Shown here in pieces: positions 1 through 7,265 of a stretch of 64,000 nt of DNA (positions are counted from its first letter, which is position 1; each line of letters begins with the position of its first letter). The notes below the pieces were generated by a model that was not told where the DNA came from, did not search any database, and saw only the letters and a program-made list of their open reading frames with translations. This stretch comes from Arsenicitalea aurantiaca (GTDB lineage: Bacteria; Pseudomonadota; Alphaproteobacteria; Rhizobiales; Devosiaceae). The DNA lies in assembly GCF_003994485.1 (NCBI RefSeq), contig NZ_RZNJ01000005.1, forward strand, positions 1 to 64,000, in the 5' to 3' direction. Both the position numbers and the translations under genes were made by a program.

Positions 1-419
1 CGGTCGAGCAGGGCTGTAGTCATCTTTGCGTCGCCGAAGACGGCGGGCCATTCTCCGAATGCCAGGTTCGTAGTGACGATGATCGAGGTCCGTTCGTAGA
101 GCCTGCTGATCAGGTGGAAGAGAAGCTGGCCGCCGGCCTGCGCGAAGGGCAGATAGCCGAGTTCATCGAGCACGACGAAGTCGAGCCGGGTCAGGTAGTC
201 GGCGATACGGCCTTGCTTGCCACCGCGATGCTCGGTCTCGAGGCGGTTGACGAGATCTACGACGTTGAAGAAGCGGCCGCGCGTTCCGTTGCGGATCAGG
301 GCCCGGGCAAGAGCGATTGCCAGATGCGACTTGCCGGTTCCGGTGCCGCCGATGAGCACGGCGTTGCGCTGGTCGGCGACGAAGGTGCCGTTGGCACCTG
401 TACTCAGCAGCGACTGCAG
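1..419 (-). pseudogene. istB: IS21-family helper ATPase IstB, fragment cut at both ends
   Basis: The reverse strand reads as the AAA+ ATPase that assists the IS21 transposase IstA. A Walker A motif GGTGTGKSH is followed by [10 protein letters not shown], the Walker B stretch [12 protein letters not shown] and [18 protein letters not shown]. The frame runs off the left edge of the window, so the C-terminus is not visible. The N-terminal 80 or so residues of a normal IstB are missing: recognisable sequence begins near position 419 and an in-frame stop lies at 471-473. No start codon, istA partner or terminal repeat is visible here, so this is read as a remnant of an insertion sequence rather than a working copy. 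Confidence 0.8.
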
Positions 420-695
420 AACGCAGGCTCCTCTTGGGATGATGGGAGCACAGAGCGGTCGGAACTCCGGCTACCGCCGGCATGGCTCAAGCCGTCGTGG
501 TCTTGAGCCGATTTTCGGCCTGGAAGAATTTCCCAGAGCTGGAGCGTGAGGGCGGGAATGAACGGGCCGAGCCCCTGGGGCGGGAAGCCGCTTACGACTG
601 GGCGTTCCCTGGTGGACATTGACCCGATCGGTGGGTCCGTGGCACTCAGACCGCGCTCTGCCAGCAGGGCGTCTCAGATCACTTGGAAAATTAGA

Positions 696-1958
696 ATGAC
701 TGAAACACTGCTCGATCGCGCGCTTCTTCGGCTCGAAGAGGCCGCGCGTCACCTCACCATCGATCAGGATGTTATCGAGAAACTGAAATATCCCCGCGAG
801 ACGACGAAAGTGAGGTTGATGATCCGCATGGATGATGGAGCGCGCAAGTCATTCCTCGCCTGGCGCTGCCGCTACGACGACACACGAGGGCCGACCAAGG
901 GCGGCATACGCTTCCATCCCGATTCCAATGAAGCTGAAGTGGAAACGCTGGCTTTCTGGATGACGTTCAAATGCGCCGTGATGAACCTGCCTTATGGCGG
1001 CGGCAAGGGCGCAGTTCAAGTTGATCCGCGCAAGCTGTCGCGCACGGAACTGGAGCGGTTGAGCCGGGCCTATGTCCAGGCCTTTGCGCGGGTGATTGGT
1101 CCGGACCGCGACATCCCGGCGCCCGATGTCTACACCAATTCCATGATCATGGGCTGGATGGCCGACGAGTACAACCAGATCGTGGGCGAGGTCGTACCGG
1201 CCGTCATCACGGGCAAGCCTATCGCTCTTGGTGGATCGCTGGGACGCAATGATGCGACAGCGCGCGGCGGCTATTATCTTGTGCGACACTTGGCGGGTGA
1301 ACTGGCGCTACCGGTCTCTATGGACATCGTCATCCAGGGTTTCGGCAATGCCGGCCAGTTCTTCGCCAGCCTCGCCGCCGCCGATGGCCACAGGATCGTT
1401 GCGGCATCCGACTCGAGTGGAGCCATTCGGTCAAGCGATGGGCTCGACGCTGATGTCATGATTGCCGCCAAGAAGAAGGGCAGGACGCTGGTGTCGCTTG
1501 CCGCCGAGCTCGGGGCCGAGGTGATTGCGCCGGATGAACTCGTTGCCACCAGTTGCGACCTGCTTGTGCCGGCAGCGCTCGAGGACATGATCCATGAAGA
1601 AAACGCAGCCGGGGTGAGGGCCCGCGTTGTGCTGGAACTGGCCAACGGTCCGGTGAAACCGGCCGCGGACGTCGTACTCGAGGGCAAGGGCGTGGTCGTT
1701 CTTCCTGACATTCTCGCCAACGCCGGCGGTGTCACGGTATCCTATCTGGAATGGGTTCAGAACCGACAGGGATATTACTGGGAGGTCGAGGAGATCCACG
1801 CTCGTCTTCTGAAAATCATTGAACGCGAGGGGCGGGCTGTCTGGGACTTGTCTAAACACCGCCAGATCAGCATGCGAAGCGCTGCCTATGTGCACGCGCT
1901 TGAACGTCTTGCGACTGCAATCGAAGCGCACGGCACCCAGCCATTTTTCACCAGTTGA
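696..1958 (+). CDS. gdhA: Glu/Leu/Phe/Val-type glutamate dehydrogenase
   Basis: A 420-residue NAD(P)-dependent dehydrogenase predicted to interconvert glutamate with 2-oxoglutarate and ammonia in the cytosol. The dimerisation and substrate domain carries GGIRFHP (69-75), the lysine-rich active-site segment around K92 and GGGKG (101-105, K104), and PAPD with D144. The Rossmann domain has VIQGFGNAG near 212-220. The length is usual for the family. The frame stays open upstream to 546, but homology starts at MTETLL (696), so that ATG is chosen. It stands alone, downstream of the IstB remnant. The exact amino acid specificity cannot be read with certainty, but the overall pattern is that of glutamate dehydrogenase. 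Confidence 0.93.
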   Translation: MTETLLDRALLRLEEAARHLTIDQDVIEKLKYPRETTKVRLMIRMDDGARKSFLAWRCRYDDTRGPTKGGIRFHPDSNEAEVETLAFWMTFKCAVMNLPYGGGKGAVQVDPRKLSRTELERLSRAYVQAFARVIGPDRDIPAPDVYTNSMIMGWMADEYNQIVGEVVPAVITGKPIALGGSLGRNDATARGGYYLVRHLAGELALPVSMDIVIQGFGNAGQFFASLAAADGHRIVAASDSSGAIRSSDGLDADVMIAAKKKGRTLVSLAAELGAEVIAPDELVATSCDLLVPAALEDMIHEENAAGVRARVVLELANGPVKPAADVVLEGKGVVVLPDILANAGGVTVSYLEWVQNRQGYYWEVEEIHARLLKIIEREGRAVWDLSKHRQISMRSAAYVHALERLATAIEAHGTQPFFTS

Positions 1959-2061
1959 GGACAACAAGAGACCTGCTGTCCTTTCCTGGTCCAGACTGCG
2001 GCATGCCGTTGACCAGCGTCGTCGCGATTGCCGCCGACCCTGCACCCTCAAGAACAGTCCT

Positions 2062-2256
2062 CTAGGGGCAGCCTTGATCGTTGCGGCTGATGGTCGCCGC
2101 AGGTCGGTTTAGGCCGCCCCTCTCGCCTTCGAAGGTTGCAAACAGATGCTCGGGCCGTGAACCAGGGCTTTGATAGTTTCTGAGGCACCACGGGCATCGG
2201 ATAGCCGAGCGTGGGCGAGGTCCTGAACAGGAGCGGCAATATCTCAGGGCAGTCAT
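2062..2256 (-). CDS. Small zinc-ribbon protein, copy 1
   Basis: A 64-residue protein with two CxxC knuckles, CRSC near residue 8 and CPWC near residue 22, followed by a HLF..F stretch. It is clearly paralogous to the 59-residue protein at 3701-3880: both share CRSCSGPRP, a CPWC knuckle and a P.HLF..F tail. The paired knuckles predict one structural zinc ion; function is unknown. It lies 83 nt downstream of an Rnk-like gene on the same strand, and the second copy also neighbours an Rnk-like gene, which supports it being a real gene. The start is the ATG of MTALRYC; an upstream in-frame ATG at 2298 is possible. Confidence 0.6.
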   Translation of the reverse strand: MTALRYCRSCSGPRPRSAIRCPWCLRNYQSPGSRPEHLFATFEGERGGLNRPAATISRNDQGCP

Positions 2257-2339
2257 GGCGAACTCCAGCGCTCCCAGGTCAAATTGCCTGAGAGACATAT
2301 TGATCTGATGGCATGTGGAACTGGCTGCGGGCTCGAAGC

Positions 2340-2774
2340 CTATGCGGCGGGCGAACCGGGGTCGGACGCTGTTGGGAAGACCCGTTGAACCGTCAGCAGC
2401 CGTTTGCGGCCCGTATGGTCGAGCCAGGTAATGGATTGGCCCTGCCGCAACCCGATCAGCGCTGCGCCCAAGGCGCTAAGCACCGACACCCGATTGAGCG
2501 CATCATTGGCATCGGCTGGCAGCACCACCTTCACGATGCGCTCTATGCCACCAGTATTGCGATATTGAACCATCGAGCCGATGCGGACGACGTCAGCCGG
2601 GATCTTGTCATCGGGGACGAGCTCGGCTCGGTCGAGCTCATGGTGCAGGAAGTCGGCCTCTTCGGCGCGATGATCAAGGTCGGTCAGCGCGAGCACCAGC
2701 AGTGTTCGGCGCTCCTCGATTCCTAGGATGATGGAGGGCGACAGGTTGAAATCTTCGAGCGAAAGTGTGGTCAT
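2340..2774 (-). CDS. Rnk-like protein, GreA/GreB C-terminal domain, copy 1
   Basis: A 144-residue protein of the nucleoside diphosphate kinase regulator (Rnk) type. An N-terminal alpha-helical part contains DFLHHELDRAELVP, and the GreA/GreB C-terminal FKBP-like fold shows VVRIGSMVQYR near residues 65-75 and SALGAALIGLRQGQSITW near 95-115. Rnk-family proteins act on RNA polymerase or nucleotide metabolism; no specific role is visible here. The start is the ATG of MTTLSLEDF, preceded by a UUGAGG Shine-Dalgarno and a hairpin at 2786-2808. It is followed by zinc-ribbon copy 1. An inverted repeat, CCCTAAGTC...GACTTAGGG, lies 87 nt upstream. Confidence 0.85.
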   Translation of the reverse strand: MTTLSLEDFNLSPSIILGIEERRTLLVLALTDLDHRAEEADFLHHELDRAELVPDDKIPADVVRIGSMVQYRNTGGIERIVKVVLPADANDALNRVSVLSALGAALIGLRQGQSITWLDHTGRKRLLTVQRVFPTASDPGSPAA

Positions 2775-3481
2775 GATAGCCTCAACCCCCAACTCTGGAG
2801 AGTGGGGGACAACAGCATTGCGGGGCGGAAGTGAAGCGCCTTGGCTCAATCAGCCGTCATACCCTAAGTCCGGGGTGGCGCCCGCCAGACTTAGGGCAGC
2901 GTTCTGGCTGCAGTGCGTGTCCGCAAAACTGTCGCGATCATGTCGAGGATCGTGTTCATACTCCCGAAGATAGGCCTTGCGGCGCAGAAGTCAATCGTCA
3001 GCCCCGATACAGTATTCCGCAGGGTTTTGACTTAATTGGGCGGGATAAAAATTGCAGGCGTCAAGTTCAGGGAGAATCTGCTTCTGCATTCATCGGGCCT
3101 AAAGCTCGATCTTTGCCGCACGAGAAACCAGACATGACCTTGAGCATCAAGTAGCTCGCCTTTGAGGAGAAGATGTGCGCATGGGGAACTCCGCTGTCGG
3201 AGTTAGGGCTTCGAACGCAGAGAACAGAAATTGCCATTGTGGAGGGTGCGTCTGCTGATTTGACAAAGCAGAAAATATGGCCATGATCGCGCTCATGAGC
3301 CCGAACATCTTCACCAATCGCCCTAAAAATACCGGTCATCGTCCGGCAGGCTGATTGCCTGGTGCTGCTACCTGCCAAAGGTAAGAGCGGCACCAGGGTG
3401 CTCTAACTCATCCCCAAGTTCTCGACGTTCAAGTCACCTGTTCAGCATGTGTCGACGGCGTCTGTCTCGATGAGGCAAACG
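2775..3481. other. 707-base divergent spacer between two Rnk/zinc-ribbon units
   Basis: No convincing gene is seen. Open frames here (for example 3067-3393 reverse) lack recognisable motifs. The spacer holds the promoters for the leftward Rnk gene and the rightward 3482-4305 unit. It contains a 5'-leader hairpin (2786-2808) and the inverted repeat at 2862-2896. Isolated TTAGGG (3203) and CCCTAA (3321) hexamers also occur but do not form a close pair. Confidence 0.5.
2862..2896. repeat. Inverted repeat CCCTAAGTC / GACTTAGGG
   Basis: Perfect 9-bp arms at 2862-2870 and 2888-2896, separated by 17 nt, located 87 nt upstream of the Rnk gene that starts at 2774. A related repeat with the same CCCTAA...TTAGGG outer bases lies upstream of the Rnk gene at 5564, suggesting a shared operator or mRNA structure. 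There is no T-run, so a terminator is unlikely. Confidence 0.6.
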
Positions 3482-3691
3482 ATGACCTTCAAGTATTCCG
3501 TTACCCTTCCCGTCAACGGCGGCAACAAGCTGCGTCGGTTCCGCGCCTGGGCAGAAGCCCACCTTCCTGCCTTGAACTACAGCCTGCCGCAGCAGACTCC
3601 CATCAAGACCGAAACGATGACGATCAGATTCTTGTCTGTCGACGACCGTCAGCAGCTTCTGGAAGCCTTCGCCAAGTCGTCTCGCTTGTAG
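3482..3691 (+). CDS. Hypothetical protein, first gene of a three-gene unit
   Basis: A 69-residue protein I do not recognise. It begins MTFKYSVTLP and is basic in the middle (NKLRRFRAW). The start at 3482 is preferred because GAGG lies 6 nt upstream; in-frame ATGs at 3449 and 3470 have no such signal. It ends 9 nt before the zinc-ribbon gene at 3701 and is probably co-transcribed with it and with the Rnk-like gene. No counterpart exists beside the leftward copy of the module. Confidence 0.5.
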   Translation: MTFKYSVTLPVNGGNKLRRFRAWAEAHLPALNYSLPQQTPIKTETMTIRFLSVDDRQQLLEAFAKSSRL

Positions 3692-3700
3692 GAGAGTGCA

Positions 3701-3880
3701 GTGAAGGTATTTCATTTCTGCCGGTCCTGCTCAGGGCCGCGCCCTATTTCTGCTCGTCGATGCCCATGGTGCCACAGGGACTACAACGGCCCTAAGGCAG
3801 CACCAGATCATCTGTTCAGTGTTTTCGACCGAGCCAGTAGAACCAGATCAAACTCTGAGACCTTAAGGGTGGTGCGATGA
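3701..3880 (+). CDS. Small zinc-ribbon protein, copy 2
   Basis: A 59-residue protein starting with GTG after a GGAG-like site. It has CRSC near residue 7 and CPWC near residue 21, then HLFSVF, and matches copy 1 at 2062-2256 through most of its length. The stop overlaps the start of the next gene as ATGA (3877-3880), which predicts translational coupling to the Rnk-like protein. Four cysteines in two knuckles predict one bound zinc. The partnership with an Rnk-family protein, seen twice here, suggests they work together; the function itself is unknown. Confidence 0.65.
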   Translation: MKVFHFCRSCSGPRPISARRCPWCHRDYNGPKAAPDHLFSVFDRASRTRSNSETLRVVR

Positions 3881-4305
3881 CGACCATAGCCTTGGCCGAT
3901 TGGCTGCAGTCTCCCGAAATCCTCATAGGAGCAGGCGAGCAAAGACTCCTAACCACCGCAGCGCTGACGGACGTTACACATCAAGCAGATGAAGTCGACT
4001 TCCTGCTTTATGAGCTGGATCGGGCCACCTTGGTCGAAGACGCCGCATTGCCTGCGGATGTCGTGCGTCTGAACAGCATCGTTCGATACAAGGCAAAAAA
4101 CGGAATTGCACGCACGGTGAAAATTGTTTTGGCGGAAGGCCCTCGGCGCGAAGCCAGCTTGAGGCTGGCCGCAACATCGATGCACGGGGCCGCGCTTCTT
4201 GGGCTGCGGCCCGGGCAGGTCCTTTCATGGATAGGGCCGGACAGTGCAGCAGATCAAGTTGAGGTAGTCCAGGTGGCGAACGCGCTAAGCTCAAGCCTGA
4301 GATGA
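3877..4305 (+). CDS. Rnk-like protein, GreA/GreB C-terminal domain, copy 2
   Basis: A 142-residue paralog of the 2340-2774 protein. It has the N-terminal helical part (DFLLYELDRATLV), VVRLNSIVRYK in the first strand of the GreA/GreB C-terminal fold and MHGAALLGLRPGQVLSW in the second half. The start codon overlaps the stop of the zinc-ribbon gene by 4 nt. Its order relative to the zinc ribbon (zinc ribbon first) is reversed compared with copy 1, so the pair is conserved as a unit but has been rearranged. A role in modulating RNA polymerase or nucleotide pools is inferred from the family only. Confidence 0.8.
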   Translation: MTTIALADWLQSPEILIGAGEQRLLTTAALTDVTHQADEVDFLLYELDRATLVEDAALPADVVRLNSIVRYKAKNGIARTVKIVLAEGPRREASLRLAATSMHGAALLGLRPGQVLSWIGPDSAADQVEVVQVANALSSSLR

Positions 4306-4368
4306 CGCCCTGTCACTTGCCGATCTCGGTCAAAGAGAAATTCCCGCCTTCATCTTAAGAGGTATTGC

Positions 4369-5007
4369 ATGCTCCAAGTTCAAAGCATGATTACCACCCT
4401 TTCGACCTGCGATTACGTCCGGCTTGAAGTGCTGATGAGCACGCTGACGGGTTCGCGGCACGCGACTGCCAATCTTGCCCGCCGAAAACTGGCCTCGGCT
4501 ATCGTCATACTGCCCAGTGAGCTGCCGTGCAGCACCGTTTCGGTGGGCAAGCGCGTTCGCTATCGTCTAGATGCTGAAGCTGCGAGAGAGCAGCAGCTGA
4601 TTTGGCAGGCGGGCGAGAGCAGCGAAACCGTTTCCTGCCTCGAGCCGATTGGGCTCGCCCTCCTGGGCCTTAAACCGTCGCAGACGGTCGTTTACCCTGA
4701 CGAAAGCGGCCAGATGCGCAAGATTACGGTCGAACGTGTGACGTGCGATGGACGAGATACAGCCAAGGATACGCCTGGAGTTGCGCTAAGCAGGACCGTT
4801 ATCGCAGTTTTTCCAGAACGCATGTGGCGAGAGCTACAGCGCCGCTTATTGAGGTGGCTCCAAAGCCGCGCACGCACGACACTGGAAACTCTTAACGATA
4901 ACCAGTTGGCTGATATTGGAGTGAAGAGGCACGAGCTCGATACGGTGGCTGCCCTAATCGTGGCATCAGACCCGACAGCCGACTTGCAGAAACTGGCCCA
5001 AAGTTGA
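4369..5007 (+). CDS. Rnk-like domain fused to a DUF1127-like C-terminal tail
   Basis: A 212-residue protein. Residues 1-125 resemble the other Rnk-like proteins here: VGKRVRYR near 63-70 and PIGLALLGLKPSQTVVY near 91-107. A linker follows, and then residues 160-205 (RWLQSRARTTLETLNDNQLADIGVKRHEL, given as two parts: RWLQSRARTTLETL and NDNQLADIGVKRHEL) match the DUF1127 pattern L..L.D..LADIG..R.... DUF1127 proteins are small arginine-rich, often RNA-linked alphaproteobacterial proteins. The other Rnk-like genes in the cluster lack this tail. AGAGG precedes the chosen ATG; a second ATG at 4387 is possible. It is probably transcribed rightward, 63 nt after the preceding Rnk gene. Confidence 0.75.
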   Translation: MLQVQSMITTLSTCDYVRLEVLMSTLTGSRHATANLARRKLASAIVILPSELPCSTVSVGKRVRYRLDAEAAREQQLIWQAGESSETVSCLEPIGLALLGLKPSQTVVYPDESGQMRKITVERVTCDGRDTAKDTPGVALSRTVIAVFPERMWRELQRRLLRWLQSRARTTLETLNDNQLADIGVKRHELDTVAALIVASDPTADLQKLAQS

Positions 5008-5563
5008 AGAAGGCGTCATTACAGCCGCCTTCCCCCCGTCGCAATCAGCAAGAGGGGATACAGGCTGTGCGCCTCGATCGTCGTGCAGCGGCGGTAAAGG
5101 GTATTGCGTAGGCCGCAGGGCGGATCGACACGTTAGGATTGTTCTTGACCCAAATCGCGGTCTTCTCCCGCGCTCCAGGTTCTTGACGCCATGAGACAGG
5201 ATCGCCTTCAGCCTCAAATCGGACCTACCATAGAGAGGAAGGGCGACGATGGTGCAAATGCAGGTATGCTCTCATGCAAGCCAGGTCCATTGCTGCGATC
5301 GTCGCAGACGAGCCCTGTTCTGGCGATCCGTAGACGATATGACCGCTGACCTTCCATGCTTGACTTTAGTTTTTTGCGATCTACCTTGTTGACATGAACC
5401 CAATCCTCTCCATTTTCGCCGCAGTTGCGCGCCGGATCATTCCGATCGAGGGATAGTTGCCCTAAACCGTTGCCTTTGGCTCGGTTTAGGGATGGGTACT
5501 TCTTCATACTTCCATCTAGCTCATCGGTCCCTAGGCCGAACGCTGCTTTCGCGCGGAGGAAAA
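5008..5563. other. 556-base spacer upstream of the fourth Rnk gene
   Basis: No gene is supported. The reverse open frame 5214-5603 overlaps the Rnk start and has no recognisable domain. The only clear structure is the perfect inverted repeat at 5460-5491. Confidence 0.45.
5460..5491. repeat. Inverted repeat CCCTAAACCG / CGGTTTAGGG
   Basis: Perfect 10-bp arms (5460-5469 and 5482-5491) around a 12-nt spacer, 72 nt upstream of the Rnk gene at 5564. The outer CCCTAA/TTAGGG matches the repeat at 2862-2896 upstream of another Rnk gene. An operator for a dimeric regulator, or a leader hairpin, are both possible. Confidence 0.6.
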
Positions 5564-5968
5564 ATGCGCAATCACCACCTGCGACCGCAAATCGTCGTCG
5601 CACAGTCCGAGCACCGCCAGCTTCTGGCGATGGCTGCTGCTGGAACTTCCACCGCAGCTGACACCCTGCTGGATGAGATGGAGCGTGCCCGGGTCGTCGC
5701 CGATGCCAGCCTGAACCCGAACGTTGTTCGCATGGGTTCCCGTGTACAGTATCGCACCGACGAGGATGACCTGAAGAACGTTACGCTTGTTTATCCCATC
5801 GACGCCGACATTTCCGAAAGCAAGGTTTCCGTCCTTACGCCAGTGGGAGCAGCCCTTATCGGTCTTCGTCCAGGACAATCCATCACATGGCAGGCCCGCG
5901 ATGGGCGAAAGAACGTTCTGACGGTGCTGTCGGTTATCCAATCAACGGACGCAACAACAGAAGCCTGA
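5564..5968 (+). CDS. Rnk-like protein, GreA/GreB C-terminal domain, copy 4
   Basis: A 134-residue paralog. It has an N-terminal helix with TLLDEMERARVV, then VVRMGSRVQYR and TPVGAALIGLRPGQSITW, the last almost identical to copy 1. The ATG at 5564 has a strong GCGGAGGA site 4 nt upstream, so the longer in-frame start at 5492 is rejected. It stands alone, about 550 bases after the DUF1127-fused paralog and preceded by an inverted repeat. It differs from copies 1 and 2 in having no zinc-ribbon gene beside it. Confidence 0.85.
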   Translation: MRNHHLRPQIVVAQSEHRQLLAMAAAGTSTAADTLLDEMERARVVADASLNPNVVRMGSRVQYRTDEDDLKNVTLVYPIDADISESKVSVLTPVGAALIGLRPGQSITWQARDGRKNVLTVLSVIQSTDATTEA

Positions 5969-6128
5969 ATCTTCAGCAGGTCGATGCAGCTATTCGGACG
6001 CAGATGTCTCGAGTTGCACCCACTTGAATGGCAGCATAAGAAACGTTTCGCCAATATTTCATGTACTGCGTCTAAGTTAGTTCTACTTGTACAAGATAGG
6101 CGACGTATTGCAGAAAGGGATTAATTCC

Positions 6129-6404
6129 GTGAACAATCTTCCTATTCCTCCGCCGGGAGCTACTCCTGCGGCACCAAGAACGCGCCAGATCATCCTGAAC
6201 TACATCAGCACAAACCATCCTAAGGCGCAGCCAGGTCATTTGGTAGGACAGTCTAAGCATATGCAAATCCAAATTGAAAGGATGGGCGTATCGGCTACGG
6301 AGTTCGAGGACGCCGTTACTTACATGATTGACGCCGGTGAACTCAGTTTAACGCAAAATGCCACATATTTCGTACTCACTCATACCGGCTTTAGTGTCCT
6401 TTAG
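6129..6404 (+). CDS. Hypothetical protein, possible winged-helix fold
   Basis: A 91-residue protein that I do not recognise. After a proline-rich start it contains RTRQIILNYI, an ATEFEDAVTYMIDAGEL helix and a beta-hairpin-like TYFVLTHTGFSVL end, an order that could form a small winged helix. The GTG at 6129 is chosen because GAAAGGGA lies 8 nt upstream; an in-frame TTG at 6087 would add 14 residues. It lies just after the fourth Rnk gene on the same strand, with a 160-base gap. Confidence 0.5.
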   Translation: MNNLPIPPPGATPAAPRTRQIILNYISTNHPKAQPGHLVGQSKHMQIQIERMGVSATEFEDAVTYMIDAGELSLTQNATYFVLTHTGFSVL

Positions 6405-6512
6405 TGCATCTGACGCACTCCTGCTGCCAATCAGGCCTCGTAAGACCGCTTTGCCGTTTCCACTCGGGTTGAGCGGGTTGCCGCTAAAGCACATTCTGAA
6501 GAACTTTGCCCG

Positions 6513-6544
6513 GACCACATTTAGCCATGACCACATTTAGCCAT
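6513..6544. repeat. Tandem duplication of a 16-bp unit
   Basis: The unit GACCACATTTAGCCAT occurs twice head to tail and is followed by GAC, the start of a third unit. It looks like a small local duplication; no function is apparent. Confidence 0.8.
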
Positions 6545-6875
6545 GACACCCATGGCGCCAAGGTGGTACACAGGATGATCATGGAGCGGTTTTAAGTCAC
6601 TGAAATCGTTGAGATTGACGTCGGATTTGGTCAGTCCGCTTCTTCTCCACCGTGGAACAATCAATGCGCTCGCTCGTAGAGAAAGCATTGCGGTTGCGGT
6701 CGTCGCCGCAAGCCATTGCGTCAACCATGAGACATTTAACCCTCAGCCAAGTCATGAACGACCGTATCATCGCCCTGTCGAAGCTGGCGTTGGCATGTCG
6801 GCGGCACTGGTGAGGATCTAGGCAGTCGTTGGCTTCCACTGAAGTTGGTATATTCTCAACAAGGTCACAATGGCT

Positions 6876-6932
6876 TGCCCTAGCAGGCGACCCCTAGGCA
6901 GGTGAGCGGGCGGGGACACGCCTGCTAGGGCA
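6876..6932. repeat. Perfect 14-bp inverted repeat with 29-nt spacer
   Basis: TGCCCTAGCAGGCG (6876-6889) and CGCCTGCTAGGGCA (6919-6932) are exact reverse complements. The repeat lies about 70 bases before an autotransporter tail fragment. It could be a transcription terminator without a T-run, a recombination site or the remains of a mobile-element end. Confidence 0.6.
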
Positions 6933-7001
6933 GAGCGCCCGGCACATGGGGCCAAAAGCCGGTCTCCATGTTCGGCGGGAAGGAATATAGAGCCCCCGCA
7001 C

Positions 7002-7265
7002 CTACCAGACTTTGCGTAGGCCAACCCCGACGCTGGAGGTCGTCACGTCCCTCGAGAACGCGACGCCGCCATTCAAAGAGCCCGACCAGCCAGAGTTGCT
7101 GCTGACGAGATCCAGTGAGCCGGCCACCTCGCCAAGGGCGCCACTGGCATCATAGTCAAGCAAGACTGTCGGTCCCGAGTTGGCGACGCTCACGTGGTTA
7201 GCGCCCCCGAATTCGTTCCCGATGTGGCCGGCAACAGAAGCTTCCAATGTGTAATCGTCCGACTT
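7002..7265 (-). pseudogene. Autotransporter beta-barrel C-terminal fragment
   Basis: About 87 residues ending GVGLRKVW and then a stop. The alternating hydrophobic strands ([25 protein letters not shown]) and an aromatic last residue are typical of the outer-membrane end of an autotransporter barrel. Nothing upstream in the same frame belongs to an autotransporter: the sequence switches directly into a metY remnant on the other strand at about 7266. The passenger and most of the barrel are gone, so this is a remnant. Confidence 0.65.

Larger units (their letters stand above)
6405..7001. other. 597-base spacer without a supported gene
   Basis: Several short open frames exist on both strands but none shows a domain or a good ribosome-binding site. 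The stretch contains a 16-bp tandem duplication (6513-6544) and a perfect 14-bp inverted repeat (6876-6932). It leads into gene fragments on the right, which suggests a site of past rearrangement. Confidence 0.4.

Noticed and set aside
3067-3393. 108-codon reverse ORF in the Rnk spacer
   Set aside because: No domain, no Shine-Dalgarno signal, and cysteine/serine-rich composition typical of a random frame.
6655-6682. GGAAC-N16-CGTA as an EcfG promoter
   Set aside because: The -10 element deviates and no supported gene starts downstream.
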